Position numbers and translations under genes: made by a program. DNA of 64,000 nucleotides from Flavobacteriaceae bacterium EG-1. GTDB taxonomy: Bacteria; Bacteroidota; Bacteroidia; Flavobacteriales; Flavobacteriaceae. Shown here one piece after another: positions 42,480 to 52,200 of the stretch. The stretch lies in NCBI RefSeq assembly GCF_009649685.1, contig NZ_WJPK01000002.1, positions 846,202 through 910,201 of the forward strand. Reading direction: 5' to 3'. The stretch's first letter is position 1; every line of letters starts with the position of its first letter. Under the pieces are notes generated by a model. The model was not told where the DNA came from. It did not search any database and saw only the letters and a list, made by a program, of their open reading frames with translations.

Positions 42480-43340
42480 TTAGTTTTTAACCCCAAGAGA
42501 CTTTCTAGATAATATAATTATAGTTGCTGAAATGTACATTAGTAAACCATATATAGCGGGCACAATTGAAAATTCAGCATTGTTTAAGGCTATAGTGGCT
42601 AAAGTTATTGCCAATGTTCCATTCTGTATTCCTGTTTCAATAGAAATACTAATGGCTTGTTTTTTATTCAATTTAAAAAGTACAGCTAATATAAATCCAA
42701 GGGTCATTGTACTAATATTTAATAAAACTGCTGGCAGACCAGCTTCTTTTAAATACGAAACAATGACGTCATTAAGGCTTATAGTTATGCCCACAACTAC
42801 TAAGATAAAAATGATAGCTGAAATTATTTTTACCGGTTTTTCCATACGTAGTGCGAAATTTTCAAATTTATGTTTAACCCACATGCCAATAGTAACAGGT
42901 ATAAGTACAATAACCATTAATTGTTTTAACATTGTTGGTGCATCTACAATTACAGCTTGATTCTCATTGGAAAATTCCTCGATTGCGAATTGCACAATTA
43001 GAGGAATAGTGAAAATTGTAAGAATACTAGCTACTGCTGTAAGAGAAACAGATAGGGCTAAATTACCTTTGGCCAAAAAGGTTAGCATGTTAGAGGTCGG
43101 CCCACCAGGACAGGCTGACAATAACATAACACCAATTGCAATTGTTGGTGATAGTTGTAAACTCGTTGCAATGGAATAACCAATTAGTGGTAAAAGTATA
43201 ATTTGACAACACAGGCCTATAATAATAGCTTTTGGAAACGTAAATACACGTTTAAAATCGGTTAATGTCAAAGACAAACCCATGCCAAACATTATTATAA
43301 TGAGCGATATGGCTAGAATGATTCCAGTTGTAGAATCCAT
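42480..43340 (-). CDS. BASS-family (bile acid:sodium symporter-like) transporter
   Basis: Inner-membrane sodium-coupled carrier, 286 residues with about nine hydrophobic helices. The family motifs are clear: FGMGLSLTLTDFKRV near 18-32, SACPGGPTSNMLTFLAKGN near 75-93 and ETGIQNGTLAI near 234-244. Bacterial members carry organic anions such as keto acids, pantoate or steroid acids, so a bile acid is not implied. It is 95 bases downstream of the YdjC gene and 49 upstream of the sialidase-like gene. A carboxylate-bearing product, or a fatty or amino acid released by the nearby amidase-like proteins, is a possible cargo. Confidence 0.88.
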   Translation of the reverse strand: MDSTTGIILAISLIIIMFGMGLSLTLTDFKRVFTFPKAIIIGLCCQIILLPLIGYSIATSLQLSPTIAIGVMLLSACPGGPTSNMLTFLAKGNLALSVSLTAVASILTIFTIPLIVQFAIEEFSNENQAVIVDAPTMLKQLMVIVLIPVTIGMWVKHKFENFALRMEKPVKIISAIIFILVVVGITISLNDVIVSYLKEAGLPAVLLNISTMTLGFILAVLFKLNKKQAISISIETGIQNGTLAITLATIALNNAEFSIVPAIYGLLMYISATIIILSRKSLGVKN

Positions 43341-43435
43341 CAGTTGAGTATTAAAATTTTAGAGGTTACTTACAAAGAAACCCAATAAAACAATAGCCTG
43401 TTAATACTATCTTATTTGTTATACATTAAATTTTA

Positions 43436-44455
43436 TCATTTTATTTTATTATAGCGTTCCATAATTTCTTGCCAATTTGTAAAGATGATTCCTTCGTCTT
43501 TAAAAAATTGAATTAAATCTGGGTCGGAGAACATTTCTAATTCCCAAGATCGTTGTTGCCAAGAACCTGTAATACTTTTTAGGTTTTCAGTGAGAACAGA
43601 AGGATGAAAAATAATTTCGGTGAGTCCTGAATCTAAACCTTGAATTAGAGCTTTAAATTTGGCTATTTTTTCTTCATAAGTATCTGCTTTTGGAGCACTT
43701 GTAAAAAAGTCTAGTTTAGGAAGTTTATATGTTTCTCCTAATTTCACGAAATTCTCATTCATTGGGTAACCCTTTGATTTGAATTCTTCATAAACCTTGG
43801 GATTTGACACATCAATAATGTTTGCGGGTATGCCATATTCCTGAGCCACTTTCATAAACACCTTTACATAATCAATATGGCCGAATAATGTACCCATATG
43901 TGTGTCCAAATGATCTGGTTGATGACCCCAAGCTATGGATTGTTCTATTTGTGCGCGAATTTCTTTCTCTACTTCTTCAGCAGAGGCATGCTGTACAACT
44001 TGTGGTACTTCGTGCCACATTTTTTCATCCTCATCAAGTAATCCTGGGACTTCATTTTTAGGAGTTATGGTGCCCCAACGATATGTTTTCCACTCACTAG
44101 TTAGTGTTAAGTGTAAACCAATATCAAGTTTAGGATTGTTTTTAGCAAATGAAATAAATTCTTCCGCATTTGGACAAGGAATCATTACAGCGGCCGATTG
44201 AATTACACGCTCATTTAGCATTTTTTCTGCAGCATCATTGGCTTCTGGGCACATGCCAATATCATCGGCATGAAGCATAATTACTTTTTTACCTGCAGGC
44301 CAACCTAGTTTTTCAGCCCATGTGTTGCTTTTAGTAGATAAGGTGCTCTCCTGATTTTTAGTGATTGTATTTTCATTTTTCTTTTCGCCACAACTTCCTA
44401 ATAAAAATAGGCAACACAAAAGAATTGAAGCTTTACTGATTGTAGATTTTTTCAT
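43436..44455 (-). CDS. YdjC/ChbG-like carbohydrate deacetylase, lipoprotein
   Basis: Predicted periplasmic sugar deacetylase of the YdjC/ChbG family, 339 residues, with a lipoprotein signal ending in LLGSC (Cys about 22). The metal site is visible: MLHADDIGMCPEAND near 60, DIGLHLTLTSEW near 116 and QPDHLDTHMG near 179. The length is longer than ChbG because of the signal and a C-terminal extension. ChbG removes an acetyl group from chitooligosaccharides, so acetylated amino sugars are plausible substrates. Start 10 bases after the alpha/beta hydrolase stop places it in the same operon as two hydrolases and three ceramidase-like proteins. Confidence 0.88.
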   Translation of the reverse strand: MKKSTISKASILLCCLFLLGSCGEKKNENTITKNQESTLSTKSNTWAEKLGWPAGKKVIMLHADDIGMCPEANDAAEKMLNERVIQSAAVMIPCPNAEEFISFAKNNPKLDIGLHLTLTSEWKTYRWGTITPKNEVPGLLDEDEKMWHEVPQVVQHASAEEVEKEIRAQIEQSIAWGHQPDHLDTHMGTLFGHIDYVKVFMKVAQEYGIPANIIDVSNPKVYEEFKSKGYPMNENFVKLGETYKLPKLDFFTSAPKADTYEEKIAKFKALIQGLDSGLTEIIFHPSVLTENLKSITGSWQQRSWELEMFSDPDLIQFFKDEGIIFTNWQEIMERYNKIK

Positions 44456-44464
44456 AGTTTTTAT

Positions 44465-45385
44465 TTAAAGGTATTTTTTAAACCAATTTAATCCGTCATT
44501 ATAAATAACATCTATTGGAGCATCTCTGTGCTTTGCATCATACCAAATGATATCCTTTGGGTTTTCAGCTTTACCATAAAGTAACTTACTCATTGCTGGG
44601 GGAACAATTTCATCATTTTTGGCGTTTAGCATCAAAAATGGACGTGGGGTAATTTGTTCTACAAAATTTAATGGTTCAATTATGCTAACAAAATCTTTTG
44701 CCTCCTTAGAAATAGCTTTTTCTTTAAATAGTAAATTTAATTGTCCACCAGCTAAGGCAATAACTGGTACTTTAATTCGGTCTTCAACACCGCAAAATAT
44801 GGTTCCGATAATTCCTCCTAAACTAATTCCATAATAACCAATCCTATTTTGATCTAGTTCTTTTCTAGTTGTTATAAAATCTACTGCACGGCGCAAATCA
44901 AAAACTGTTTGACTAACAATATTACGCGACCAATATTTATAACTTCCTGTAAAATCGAAATCATAAAATTCAGATTTTCGATCACCATGCTCGCTAATAT
45001 CTATTCGAAGAACAGCATAACCATTTTTTAAAAAGTAATCGTTACCATATTCAACATAATCTACTGCTTTGTGATCACCTAAACCATGTATCAATAAAAT
45101 AACAGGCAATGCAGTCTTGTCTGTTTTAGGTATACTTAATAATCCAGTCACTTTTTTATCGTGAATACTTTGGTAAGAAACAGAAAGCAACTTGAAATTA
45201 GTAGAATCCGTAATGGTGTATACTGAATCTTTTAAAGGAACAGCCTTATCATAATTATAATAAGAATTAATAGGTACACTTTTACTCGTATTACTTACGG
45301 ATTTAAAAAGTGCAAATCCTGCAATAAAAAGTGCAACGGCTATAATTAAACCATTTCGAAATAGCTTAGAGTACTTCATCATCAT
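44465..45385 (-). CDS. Membrane-anchored alpha/beta hydrolase (esterase-like)
   Basis: Alpha/beta-fold hydrolase, about 306 residues from the ATG run at 45385 (MMMKYSKLF), with a hydrophobic anchor at about 10-26. A longer frame up to 45433 has no signal advantage. The oxyanion motif is LLIHGLGDH, the nucleophile Ser lies in GISLGGIIG, Asp in NAKNDEIVPP and His in YDAKHRDAP. The start overlaps the stop of the PqaA-like gene by 20 bases, showing translational coupling. Acetyl-xylan esterase-like or dienelactone hydrolase-like activities are possible; ester removal from sugars or lipids fits the neighbourhood. Confidence 0.82.
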   Translation of the reverse strand: MMMKYSKLFRNGLIIAVALFIAGFALFKSVSNTSKSVPINSYYNYDKAVPLKDSVYTITDSTNFKLLSVSYQSIHDKKVTGLLSIPKTDKTALPVILLIHGLGDHKAVDYVEYGNDYFLKNGYAVLRIDISEHGDRKSEFYDFDFTGSYKYWSRNIVSQTVFDLRRAVDFITTRKELDQNRIGYYGISLGGIIGTIFCGVEDRIKVPVIALAGGQLNLLFKEKAISKEAKDFVSIIEPLNFVEQITPRPFLMLNAKNDEIVPPAMSKLLYGKAENPKDIIWYDAKHRDAPIDVIYNDGLNWFKKYL

Positions 45386-46751
45386 CGGCGAGATACATTC
45401 TAGTACTTTTTGTATACGACCCGCCATTTTCATCTGAATATTCTAAATCGATGTAAAATGCTTTGAATCCTTTTTTAGGAAAAGTGATTTTTTGGGTTGT
45501 TTCTTTTCCTTCAGCCGGAGTTATTTTAACTGATTTCCATTCTTCATCTCTAAAATCGCGATCTTCCGAATCTGCTGACCATAAATAGGCATTTTTAAAA
45601 TCTTCTGAATTTGAGGTTACAGAAAGAGTTGCTGATTTTGAATCTGACTTAATGGAATATTTTAAATCTTCAAATGGTTTTTTAGCAAGTGCATGGCCCC
45701 AAAAGCTACTTAATGAATTTATTGCACTTTCTCCACCATCAAGATTATGACCTGCATTAGGTGTATAGTGAATATAGTTTTCTCCAGGAATGTCATCTAT
45801 ATAATTTTTAACAGCATCAACTGGCCAGTATTCGTCATTAGTGCCAATAAAAATTAATTTGGGCATGGTCAATTTATCTCTATAGGAATATGGGTCTATC
45901 ATTTGAGTTAATGCATTTCCGTCTTCGGTTTTTACTGTTTGTGGAATTTCAAGTTTGATATAATCGTTTATTTGAATACTGTATTCATTCCATGCGGTTA
46001 GGTGGTAATCTAAACTAACAGGCATGTTTAAAACGTCTATTACCATAGGTCCAATGGCCTCTACTCTTGAATCACTTGCACCTGTCAGCCAAGTTGTCCA
46101 ACCTCTTTTAGAGGCACCTGCAACGGTAAATCGAGTAATATCCTTATTAAGATTTTGCTTTGAAAATTCTTGTATAGCGTCCATACCCCGCACAGCACTT
46201 TTTACCATCGGGAAAAGTAAAGGCCAGGTTAAGTCTTTATCCTGTTTGTAATTGTGTAATGTGTAAGATATTAATTGGTCTTCTACAAGGTCACCATCAT
46301 ATAATGGTTGCATAGGTACTTGTCTAATAATAGCAACAACAGCCTTGTTTTTTTCGGCCACCATCGCCATTGGGCCGGTTTCATCTAGATCATCTTCTGG
46401 TGTCCATTTGGGTAAACCATCTTTCAGATGACCTCCGGTTATAAAGAGCAGGGCTCCATCATATTTTACCTCCTTTGGAACTAAGATTGTTAACTGATGT
46501 TTCCAAACATGTTCTCTCCAAGTTTGAGAAGTTAGTAGCAGGTTATAGGCTTTTACATCACCTATTTCAAAAGAGTCTTTAGGCTGCCATTCATATGAGT
46601 CGTCAGTAGTTTTTAAATAATTTTCTAATGCGTTTTTTGGAGTAACTTCTATATCTGCAACTGTTGCTGATATTTCTTTTTTAGTGTTCTCTTTACACGA
46701 TGCCAAAAACACAACTACGAGAGCAAGAATAATTTTAAAGTTTATTTTCAT
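45366..46751 (-). CDS. PhoPQ-activated pathogenicity-related protein (PqaA family) hydrolase
   Basis: Exported alpha/beta hydrolase of the PqaA family, 461 residues, with a lipoprotein signal ending in LASC (Cys about 19). Family features: LTSQTWREHVWKHQLTI, FITGGHLKDG, GASKRGWTTWLTGASD with the nucleophile Ser near 214, GTNDEYWPVDAV and PNAGHNLDG with the Asp and His of the triad. The C-terminal 100 residues form a beta domain. The biochemical role of the family is not settled. It begins 7 bases after the end of its upstream neighbour on the minus strand and overlaps the next hydrolase, so the pair probably works together. Confidence 0.85.
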   Translation of the reverse strand: MKINFKIILALVVVFLASCKENTKKEISATVADIEVTPKNALENYLKTTDDSYEWQPKDSFEIGDVKAYNLLLTSQTWREHVWKHQLTILVPKEVKYDGALLFITGGHLKDGLPKWTPEDDLDETGPMAMVAEKNKAVVAIIRQVPMQPLYDGDLVEDQLISYTLHNYKQDKDLTWPLLFPMVKSAVRGMDAIQEFSKQNLNKDITRFTVAGASKRGWTTWLTGASDSRVEAIGPMVIDVLNMPVSLDYHLTAWNEYSIQINDYIKLEIPQTVKTEDGNALTQMIDPYSYRDKLTMPKLIFIGTNDEYWPVDAVKNYIDDIPGENYIHYTPNAGHNLDGGESAINSLSSFWGHALAKKPFEDLKYSIKSDSKSATLSVTSNSEDFKNAYLWSADSEDRDFRDEEWKSVKITPAEGKETTQKITFPKKGFKAFYIDLEYSDENGGSYTKSTRMYLADDDEVL

Positions 46752-46757
46752 TTTAAA

Positions 46758-48059
46758 TTAATTTATTTTTAACGGTTTAGGATTGTTTTTAATCATCTCT
46801 AAGAGTTCTGTAACTAAAATTTCACCAGTCAGTTCACCTAAACTTGTACGACTTACATAATTGTATCTTTCAAAACTATTGAAATCTTCTTTAGTTAAAA
46901 TATAACCAAATGCATCGTTTGTAAGGCCAAAAAGAAACGGACTTTTAGTGGGCATTTTTCGTTTTAAATAGAACCCAATATTGGGTAAAGCTTCACCTGG
47001 TATTGTTAATATTTGCGCTGATCCAATATTTACTAGGTTTAGCATTGTTTCTATAGTCCCATCTTTGGGTAAGTCAATACTTAATGGTGAATTTTCTAAT
47101 ATAAAACGCATCATAGCTGATTCAATTGGAAAACTTACTTTTTTGTTGGAACAATAAATATTGGGGTTTTCCTGTACAGGAGCATTGGCAATTATTCTTA
47201 TAGCCTCATCGGCTAATAAATTTCCAATTCGCTTGCATTCCTCCCAGTCATTTGCTTCGTTTCCTTCTTTAAGTCTATTGTCTGCAGTTACCATTCCACC
47301 TTGGGCTCCGTTCATAAAAATTGACATACCACCTGTTTTTTCTTCAATACGATCGTATAATGGTCCAACTAAATCGGGACTTAAAATTCCTCTATTACTT
47401 CCTATAACTTCTGGGTGTATAGCATAATTTATTAAAGTGATAATTGGTTTGTTTTTTTGCTTTCCATTGATTCCTATGGCTTGAATTACTCCACATCTTG
47501 GGTCATACAATTCCGAAGCATAGTAGTTGTATGCTATTTTTCCTTCTGCTTTGGCAACTGCAATTTTAAGTTTAGCAGGTTCTCTATTCTTATAGGCATC
47601 ATTTATGGCTTCAGCAACTTGAACGGTGCACCACTCGAGATACTCAAGGTCCGCTGAATGATTTCCATTAACATCTGGAAAAGCATAAGCATCTGGAGCA
47701 CTATGCGTATGTGTAGCACCAATTAAAATATTATTAAAAGGAATGTCTTTAACAAGTTTTCTCGATTTATTGCCTAATGTTGAAGGCCAACCTAAATTAT
47801 CAATATTTACAATTGCTATTTTTTCGCTGCCTTTTTCAAAAACCATTGCCCTCACTGAAAGCTCTCCTTTATTTTTGGTAACTGCTTTTGGTTCGCCGAC
47901 ACCACCTGAAACTGCAATTAAAGGATTTGGTGTTAAATTTCTTTTAGCGCAACCGACCATTAGTTGTTGAGAATGAACCGAAATGGAGAAAATAAAAAGA
48001 AGGCTATTCAATTGAAATAGCAAATAAAACTTCTTTTTGATAATAAAATTGGTTTTCAT
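46758..48059 (-). CDS. Ceramidase-fold amidase-like protein, exported
   Basis: First gene of the minus-strand run, 433 residues, with a signal peptide ending near VHSQQ (residues about 30). The core begins VGCAKRNLTP. Zinc-site motifs: GATHTHSAPDAY near 114-125, NYAIHPEVIG near 211, SPDLVG near 227, PGEALPN and DAFGYILTKEDF. Where ceramidase carries the nucleophilic serine the sequence is NGAQGGMVTAD (250-260), without serine. It is thus a close structural relative with a changed catalytic site. It probably defines the promoter-proximal gene of an eight-gene operon ending at 38361. Confidence 0.82.
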   Translation of the reverse strand: MKTNFIIKKKFYLLFQLNSLLFIFSISVHSQQLMVGCAKRNLTPNPLIAVSGGVGEPKAVTKNKGELSVRAMVFEKGSEKIAIVNIDNLGWPSTLGNKSRKLVKDIPFNNILIGATHTHSAPDAYAFPDVNGNHSADLEYLEWCTVQVAEAINDAYKNREPAKLKIAVAKAEGKIAYNYYASELYDPRCGVIQAIGINGKQKNKPIITLINYAIHPEVIGSNRGILSPDLVGPLYDRIEEKTGGMSIFMNGAQGGMVTADNRLKEGNEANDWEECKRIGNLLADEAIRIIANAPVQENPNIYCSNKKVSFPIESAMMRFILENSPLSIDLPKDGTIETMLNLVNIGSAQILTIPGEALPNIGFYLKRKMPTKSPFLFGLTNDAFGYILTKEDFNSFERYNYVSRTSLGELTGEILVTELLEMIKNNPKPLKIN

Positions 48060-48125
48060 TTCGCTTAGAACAACTTTTTTGAATATTGTTTGTATGGTAA
48101 AATTAATTGGAATTATTTATAGCGA

Positions 48126-48268
48126 AGGTTAAAATTTCACGCATAATTAACAAAATAGCTGAAATATTATGAGAAATTTCACAATATTTTTGGTTGAAGT
48201 CAAATTTTAGATTTAATAATTACATAACTAAAAGTTAAAATTGAATTCTAAAAATAGTTTCAGTTTTG
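48126..48268. promoter_or_regulatory. Divergent control region between the amidase run and the second SusCD operon
   Basis: The 233-base gap between the two divergent starts holds AGGTTAAAAT (48126-48135) and AAGTTAAAATTGAA (48232-48245). The second is identical over 14 bases to a stretch near 22699 in the other SusC control region. CAGTTTTG (48261-48268) is a one-mismatch -7 box 25 bases before the lipoprotein ATG at 48293. Regulator identity is unknown. Confidence 0.45.
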
Positions 48269-48292
48269 CACCGCTTTAAAATAGAACCTGTT

Positions 48293-49240
48293 ATGAAAAC
48301 ATCAAATGCAAATGTACTTTTAGGATTGTTAGCATGCTTCTTGCTAATTTTATCTTCATGTAGTTCTGACGACGATTCCAATGCTGAAAGTATTCCTTTT
48401 ACAGCAGACATCTTTCATAGCGTTAATGGAAAAGGAGTTGCTTTCCAAGGCATAACAAACAATGCAATAAGTTGGAATTGGGATTTTGGTGATGGTAATA
48501 CAAGTACACAAAAAAATCCAATTCACTCTTATTCAGAAGGAGGTTATTATACAGCTGTATTAACAGCAGCTGATGAAACAGGTGCTACAATAGTAAAAGA
48601 AGTAGAATTAGCAATAGATATAACGCCATATGTTTTATTAACTGGAGGGGCAACTGCCGAATCTGGTAAAACTTGGAAGTTGTCTAGTGCTCATTCAGAC
48701 GGAGATTATTTTGCTAATGCTGATGCAGAACTTTCTGCGTTTGATGGAGCTCCAGCTCCACTTCCAGCAGGTATATTTGGTGCTGGATTGGGCATGGGAG
48801 AAGTTTACGAAGATGAATTTACCTTTTTCTTTGATGGAAGTTATGAGCAAGATGTAAAGGCAGATGGCGCCGTTTTTAGTGGATTACTTTATCAATTTGT
48901 AACGACAGGTGGAGCAGGAATTGTAAATGACGGTGGAGCCGATTTTGGACTATGTACCGGAATGTTTACTCCAGAGGCAGCAACATTTACCTATACAGAA
49001 AGTGAAAATATGACGGTCTCTTCAGTCTATGGTCCTGGTGGTATGTTAACTTATAATGGAGTAAGTACCCTCGATTTTTCAGGTGAAGCTTTTATTGGTC
49101 TTAAAGATTTTCAACAGAAAGTCATAATTCAAGAGTTAACAGATAATTCTATGAGGTTAGTCTTGTTTTTGGCCGCATCTCAAGATTTTATTGGTGTAAA
49201 TACCAATGCCGTTATTTTGACTTTTGAAGTTGTCAAATAA
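48293..49240 (+). CDS. PKD-domain surface lipoprotein upstream of SusC
   Basis: Surface lipoprotein, about 315 residues. The ATG at 48293 starts a signal ending in LILSSC (Cys about 23); a TTG further upstream is unlikely. A PKD domain spans about 30-105 (WNWDFGDGNTSTQKNPIHSYS). A beta-rich domain of unknown type follows, opening with GKTWKLSSAHSDGDYFANAD, a pattern common in SusE/SusF-position and GH16-associated lipoproteins. It probably binds glycan at the cell surface with the SusCD pair that begins 52 bases downstream. Its place before SusC rather than after SusD is unusual. Confidence 0.8.
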   Translation: MKTSNANVLLGLLACFLLILSSCSSDDDSNAESIPFTADIFHSVNGKGVAFQGITNNAISWNWDFGDGNTSTQKNPIHSYSEGGYYTAVLTAADETGATIVKEVELAIDITPYVLLTGGATAESGKTWKLSSAHSDGDYFANADAELSAFDGAPAPLPAGIFGAGLGMGEVYEDEFTFFFDGSYEQDVKADGAVFSGLLYQFVTTGGAGIVNDGGADFGLCTGMFTPEAATFTYTESENMTVSSVYGPGGMLTYNGVSTLDFSGEAFIGLKDFQQKVIIQELTDNSMRLVLFLAASQDFIGVNTNAVILTFEVVK

Positions 49241-49292
49241 CATTTAAACTACCAAATCAATCAAAAATGATAACAAATACACAAAATTAAAT

Positions 49293-52200
49293 ATGGATAC
49301 GCATAATCACTTCCAAAATAAAGTCGCTCGATATTCGGCATGTCTATCTTTTGTACTGTTTCTTTTATTTAGTTCTTATGTAAGTGCGCAAACCGTTACT
49401 GGATCCGTTACATCGGCAGCCGATGGTATGCCATTGCCAGGGGTTACAATTTTAATTAAAGGAACAACAACTGGTGCATCAGCTGATTTTGATGGTAATT
49501 ACGTAATTGATGTTTCTGATGAAAATAGTACACTAGTGTTTTCATATTTAGGTTTCGAAACACAAGAAATAGAAGTAGGGGGCAGGTCTACAATTAATGT
49601 GGTTATGAATGAAGATGCACAAGCTTTAGATGAGGTTGTGGTCACTGCACTTGGTATTAAAAGAGAAGAAAAATCTCTTGGTTATTCTGTAGAAAATGTT
49701 GCTGCTGAAGAGTTAACTAGAGTTGCACAAGAGAATGTGTTAAATTCACTTTCTGGAAAAGTGGCCGGGGTTACATTGAATAATACAGGTGGAGCAGGAT
49801 CTTCTGTGAGTATGGTAATTAGAGGTGCAATTTCATTAAGCTCTGACAACCAACCTTTATTTGTTGTAGATGGTGTTCCAATTGCAAATACCTTAAATAA
49901 TATTGGAGGTTTCGGTGATCGAAACCCTGTTGATTACGGAAATGCAATTTCTGATTTGGATCCGCAAAGTATTGAAAATGTGAGTATCTTGAAAGGACCT
50001 AGTGCTGCTGCACTTTATGGTTCTAGAGCTGGTAATGGCGTTGTTTTAATAACAACTAAAAAAGCAAAAGATAAAGAAAAAATGAAGGTGAATTTTACCT
50101 CAAATACTGTTTTTGATGTTCCTTATCGCTACTTAGATACTCAATCACAATTTGCAAATGGATATTTTTCTTTTTCACCGAAATCTGAAGGAGGTAGCTA
50201 TATTCTTCCTGATGTTATACCTGCAGGAGGTAATGGTGGGCCGGAATTGGATAAAGGTTATTATGCCGTTCAATGGAATTCTCCTTTAGATGCAAATGGG
50301 GTGCCGATTCCTATAGAGCTCAAATCATACCCAGATAATGTTAAAGAATTTGTTCAAACAGGTATAACAACTACAAACAGTATTACTATAACAAACAGTA
50401 CTGAAGCACTTAATTACCGAGTGGGGGTTACGGCTCTTGATAACACAGGAATTATTCCAAATTCTGATTTTAAACGTAACAGTTTTTCACTTACTGCGTC
50501 ATCTAAGTTTAGTGATAAACTTGAAGCAAGTACAAATGTAAACGTCGTACATGGATATGCAGATAATAGACCAGCATCAAATAGAGGAACTAACCCTTTA
50601 CAAGCTGCTTACAGCGTTCCTGCAAATATAAATATTTTAGATGTGAAGGATTATAAATTGCCAGGTACAGATATTTATAATTTTTCAAGCGATTATTCTA
50701 ATCCATGGTTTTTGGCTAATGAAGTAAACAATAGTTTCTCAAGATTTCGTGTCTATGGTAATTTTGCTTTAGATTGGAAAGTTGCTCCATCATTTAATAT
50801 TAGAACAAGTTATAATCTAAATAGTTTTAATCAAACTCAAGAAACTAAAATGGCTCCGGGCTATAATCGTGAAACTAATAACGGTACTTATGGTATAGCA
50901 AAAACCGATGGTTTGGAAACTAATATTGATTTGTTAGCAACCTATACAAAAGATTTAGGAGACTTTGATATGACGATATCTGCAGGTGGTAATTTAATGT
51001 ATCAAAAGAATAATGGTTTAATAAATTCTGCAGCTAATGGAGCTGGATTAATAGTGCCAAACCTTTTTACAGTAGATAATATTGCTCCAGCTACTTTGAA
51101 CTATTCTAGCTATACAACTGAACGAGGTATTAATAGTGTTTATGGCTTAGCAAATTTTGGGTTTAAAGATATGTTATACTTAGATGTTACTGCACGTAAT
51201 GATTGGTCGAGTACGCTACCAATTGATAATCGCTCTTATTTTTATCCATCGGCTTCATTAAGTTTTTTAGTAAGTGAATTAGTTAACATTCCAAAAGTAG
51301 ATTTACTAAAAGTAAGAGCAGGATGGGCAAGAGTAGGTAATGATACTAGTCCATATCAGTTAAGTTCATATTTTAACAACAATGGTCAATGGGAAAATGC
51401 CGTTTTATACAGTGGTCAAAGTGGTTTAAATACTCCTAGTCTTGAACCGGAAGAAGCAACTTCGCAAGAAATTGGTATTGATTTAAATATGTTCTCGAAT
51501 CGACTTCGTTTTGAAGGGACTTATTACACAGTAGAGAATAGAAATCAAATTGTACCTAATATTCCTATTCCTGGATCATCTGGTTACAATAGTGTTAGTA
51601 TTAATGCAGGTGTTTTGGAAAGTAAAGGTCTTGAACTTTCTCTTGGATTTACTCCTGTTCGCACAGAGAATTTTAATTGGGATGTAAATTTAAATTATAC
51701 AACCAATGAATCAACCATACTAGAATTATCGGATGGTGTTGATTATATAGAATTCTGGAGTGAAAATAAAAGTGTTTCTAGAGGCTATGTAGCAAATCCA
51801 GCAACGGGAGAAGATGGTTTAGTAGGTAATATTTATTCGCCATTAATAAAAAGAGTAACTGATGTAAATTCTCCATATTATAACTACCCCTTACTAGGTT
51901 CAGGTGAAGATGCAGAGTGGTTGCCACAAGAAGAACGTGTAAAAGTTGGTAATTATAACCCTGATTTTGTTATGGGTTTACAAACCACCTTATCATACAA
52001 AAACCTTTCATTAAACTTGACATTTGATTGGCGTTCTGGTGGGCAATATATGTCGCAAACGAGTAGATATATGGTTGAAGATGGTTATGGTCAACAGATA
52101 TTAAACAACCTAGTAAACCCCGGTATTTCTGAACCAGGCCCTGAATTAAAACAATGGGTTTTAGACAATGCAGATTTATTAATATATGGCGAGAACTTCT

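Noticed and set aside
42532-42960. Long plus-strand frame of 142 codons opposite the BASS transporter gene
   Set aside because: It is the complement of a clear membrane-transport gene and its composition mirrors that gene; no independent motif is seen.
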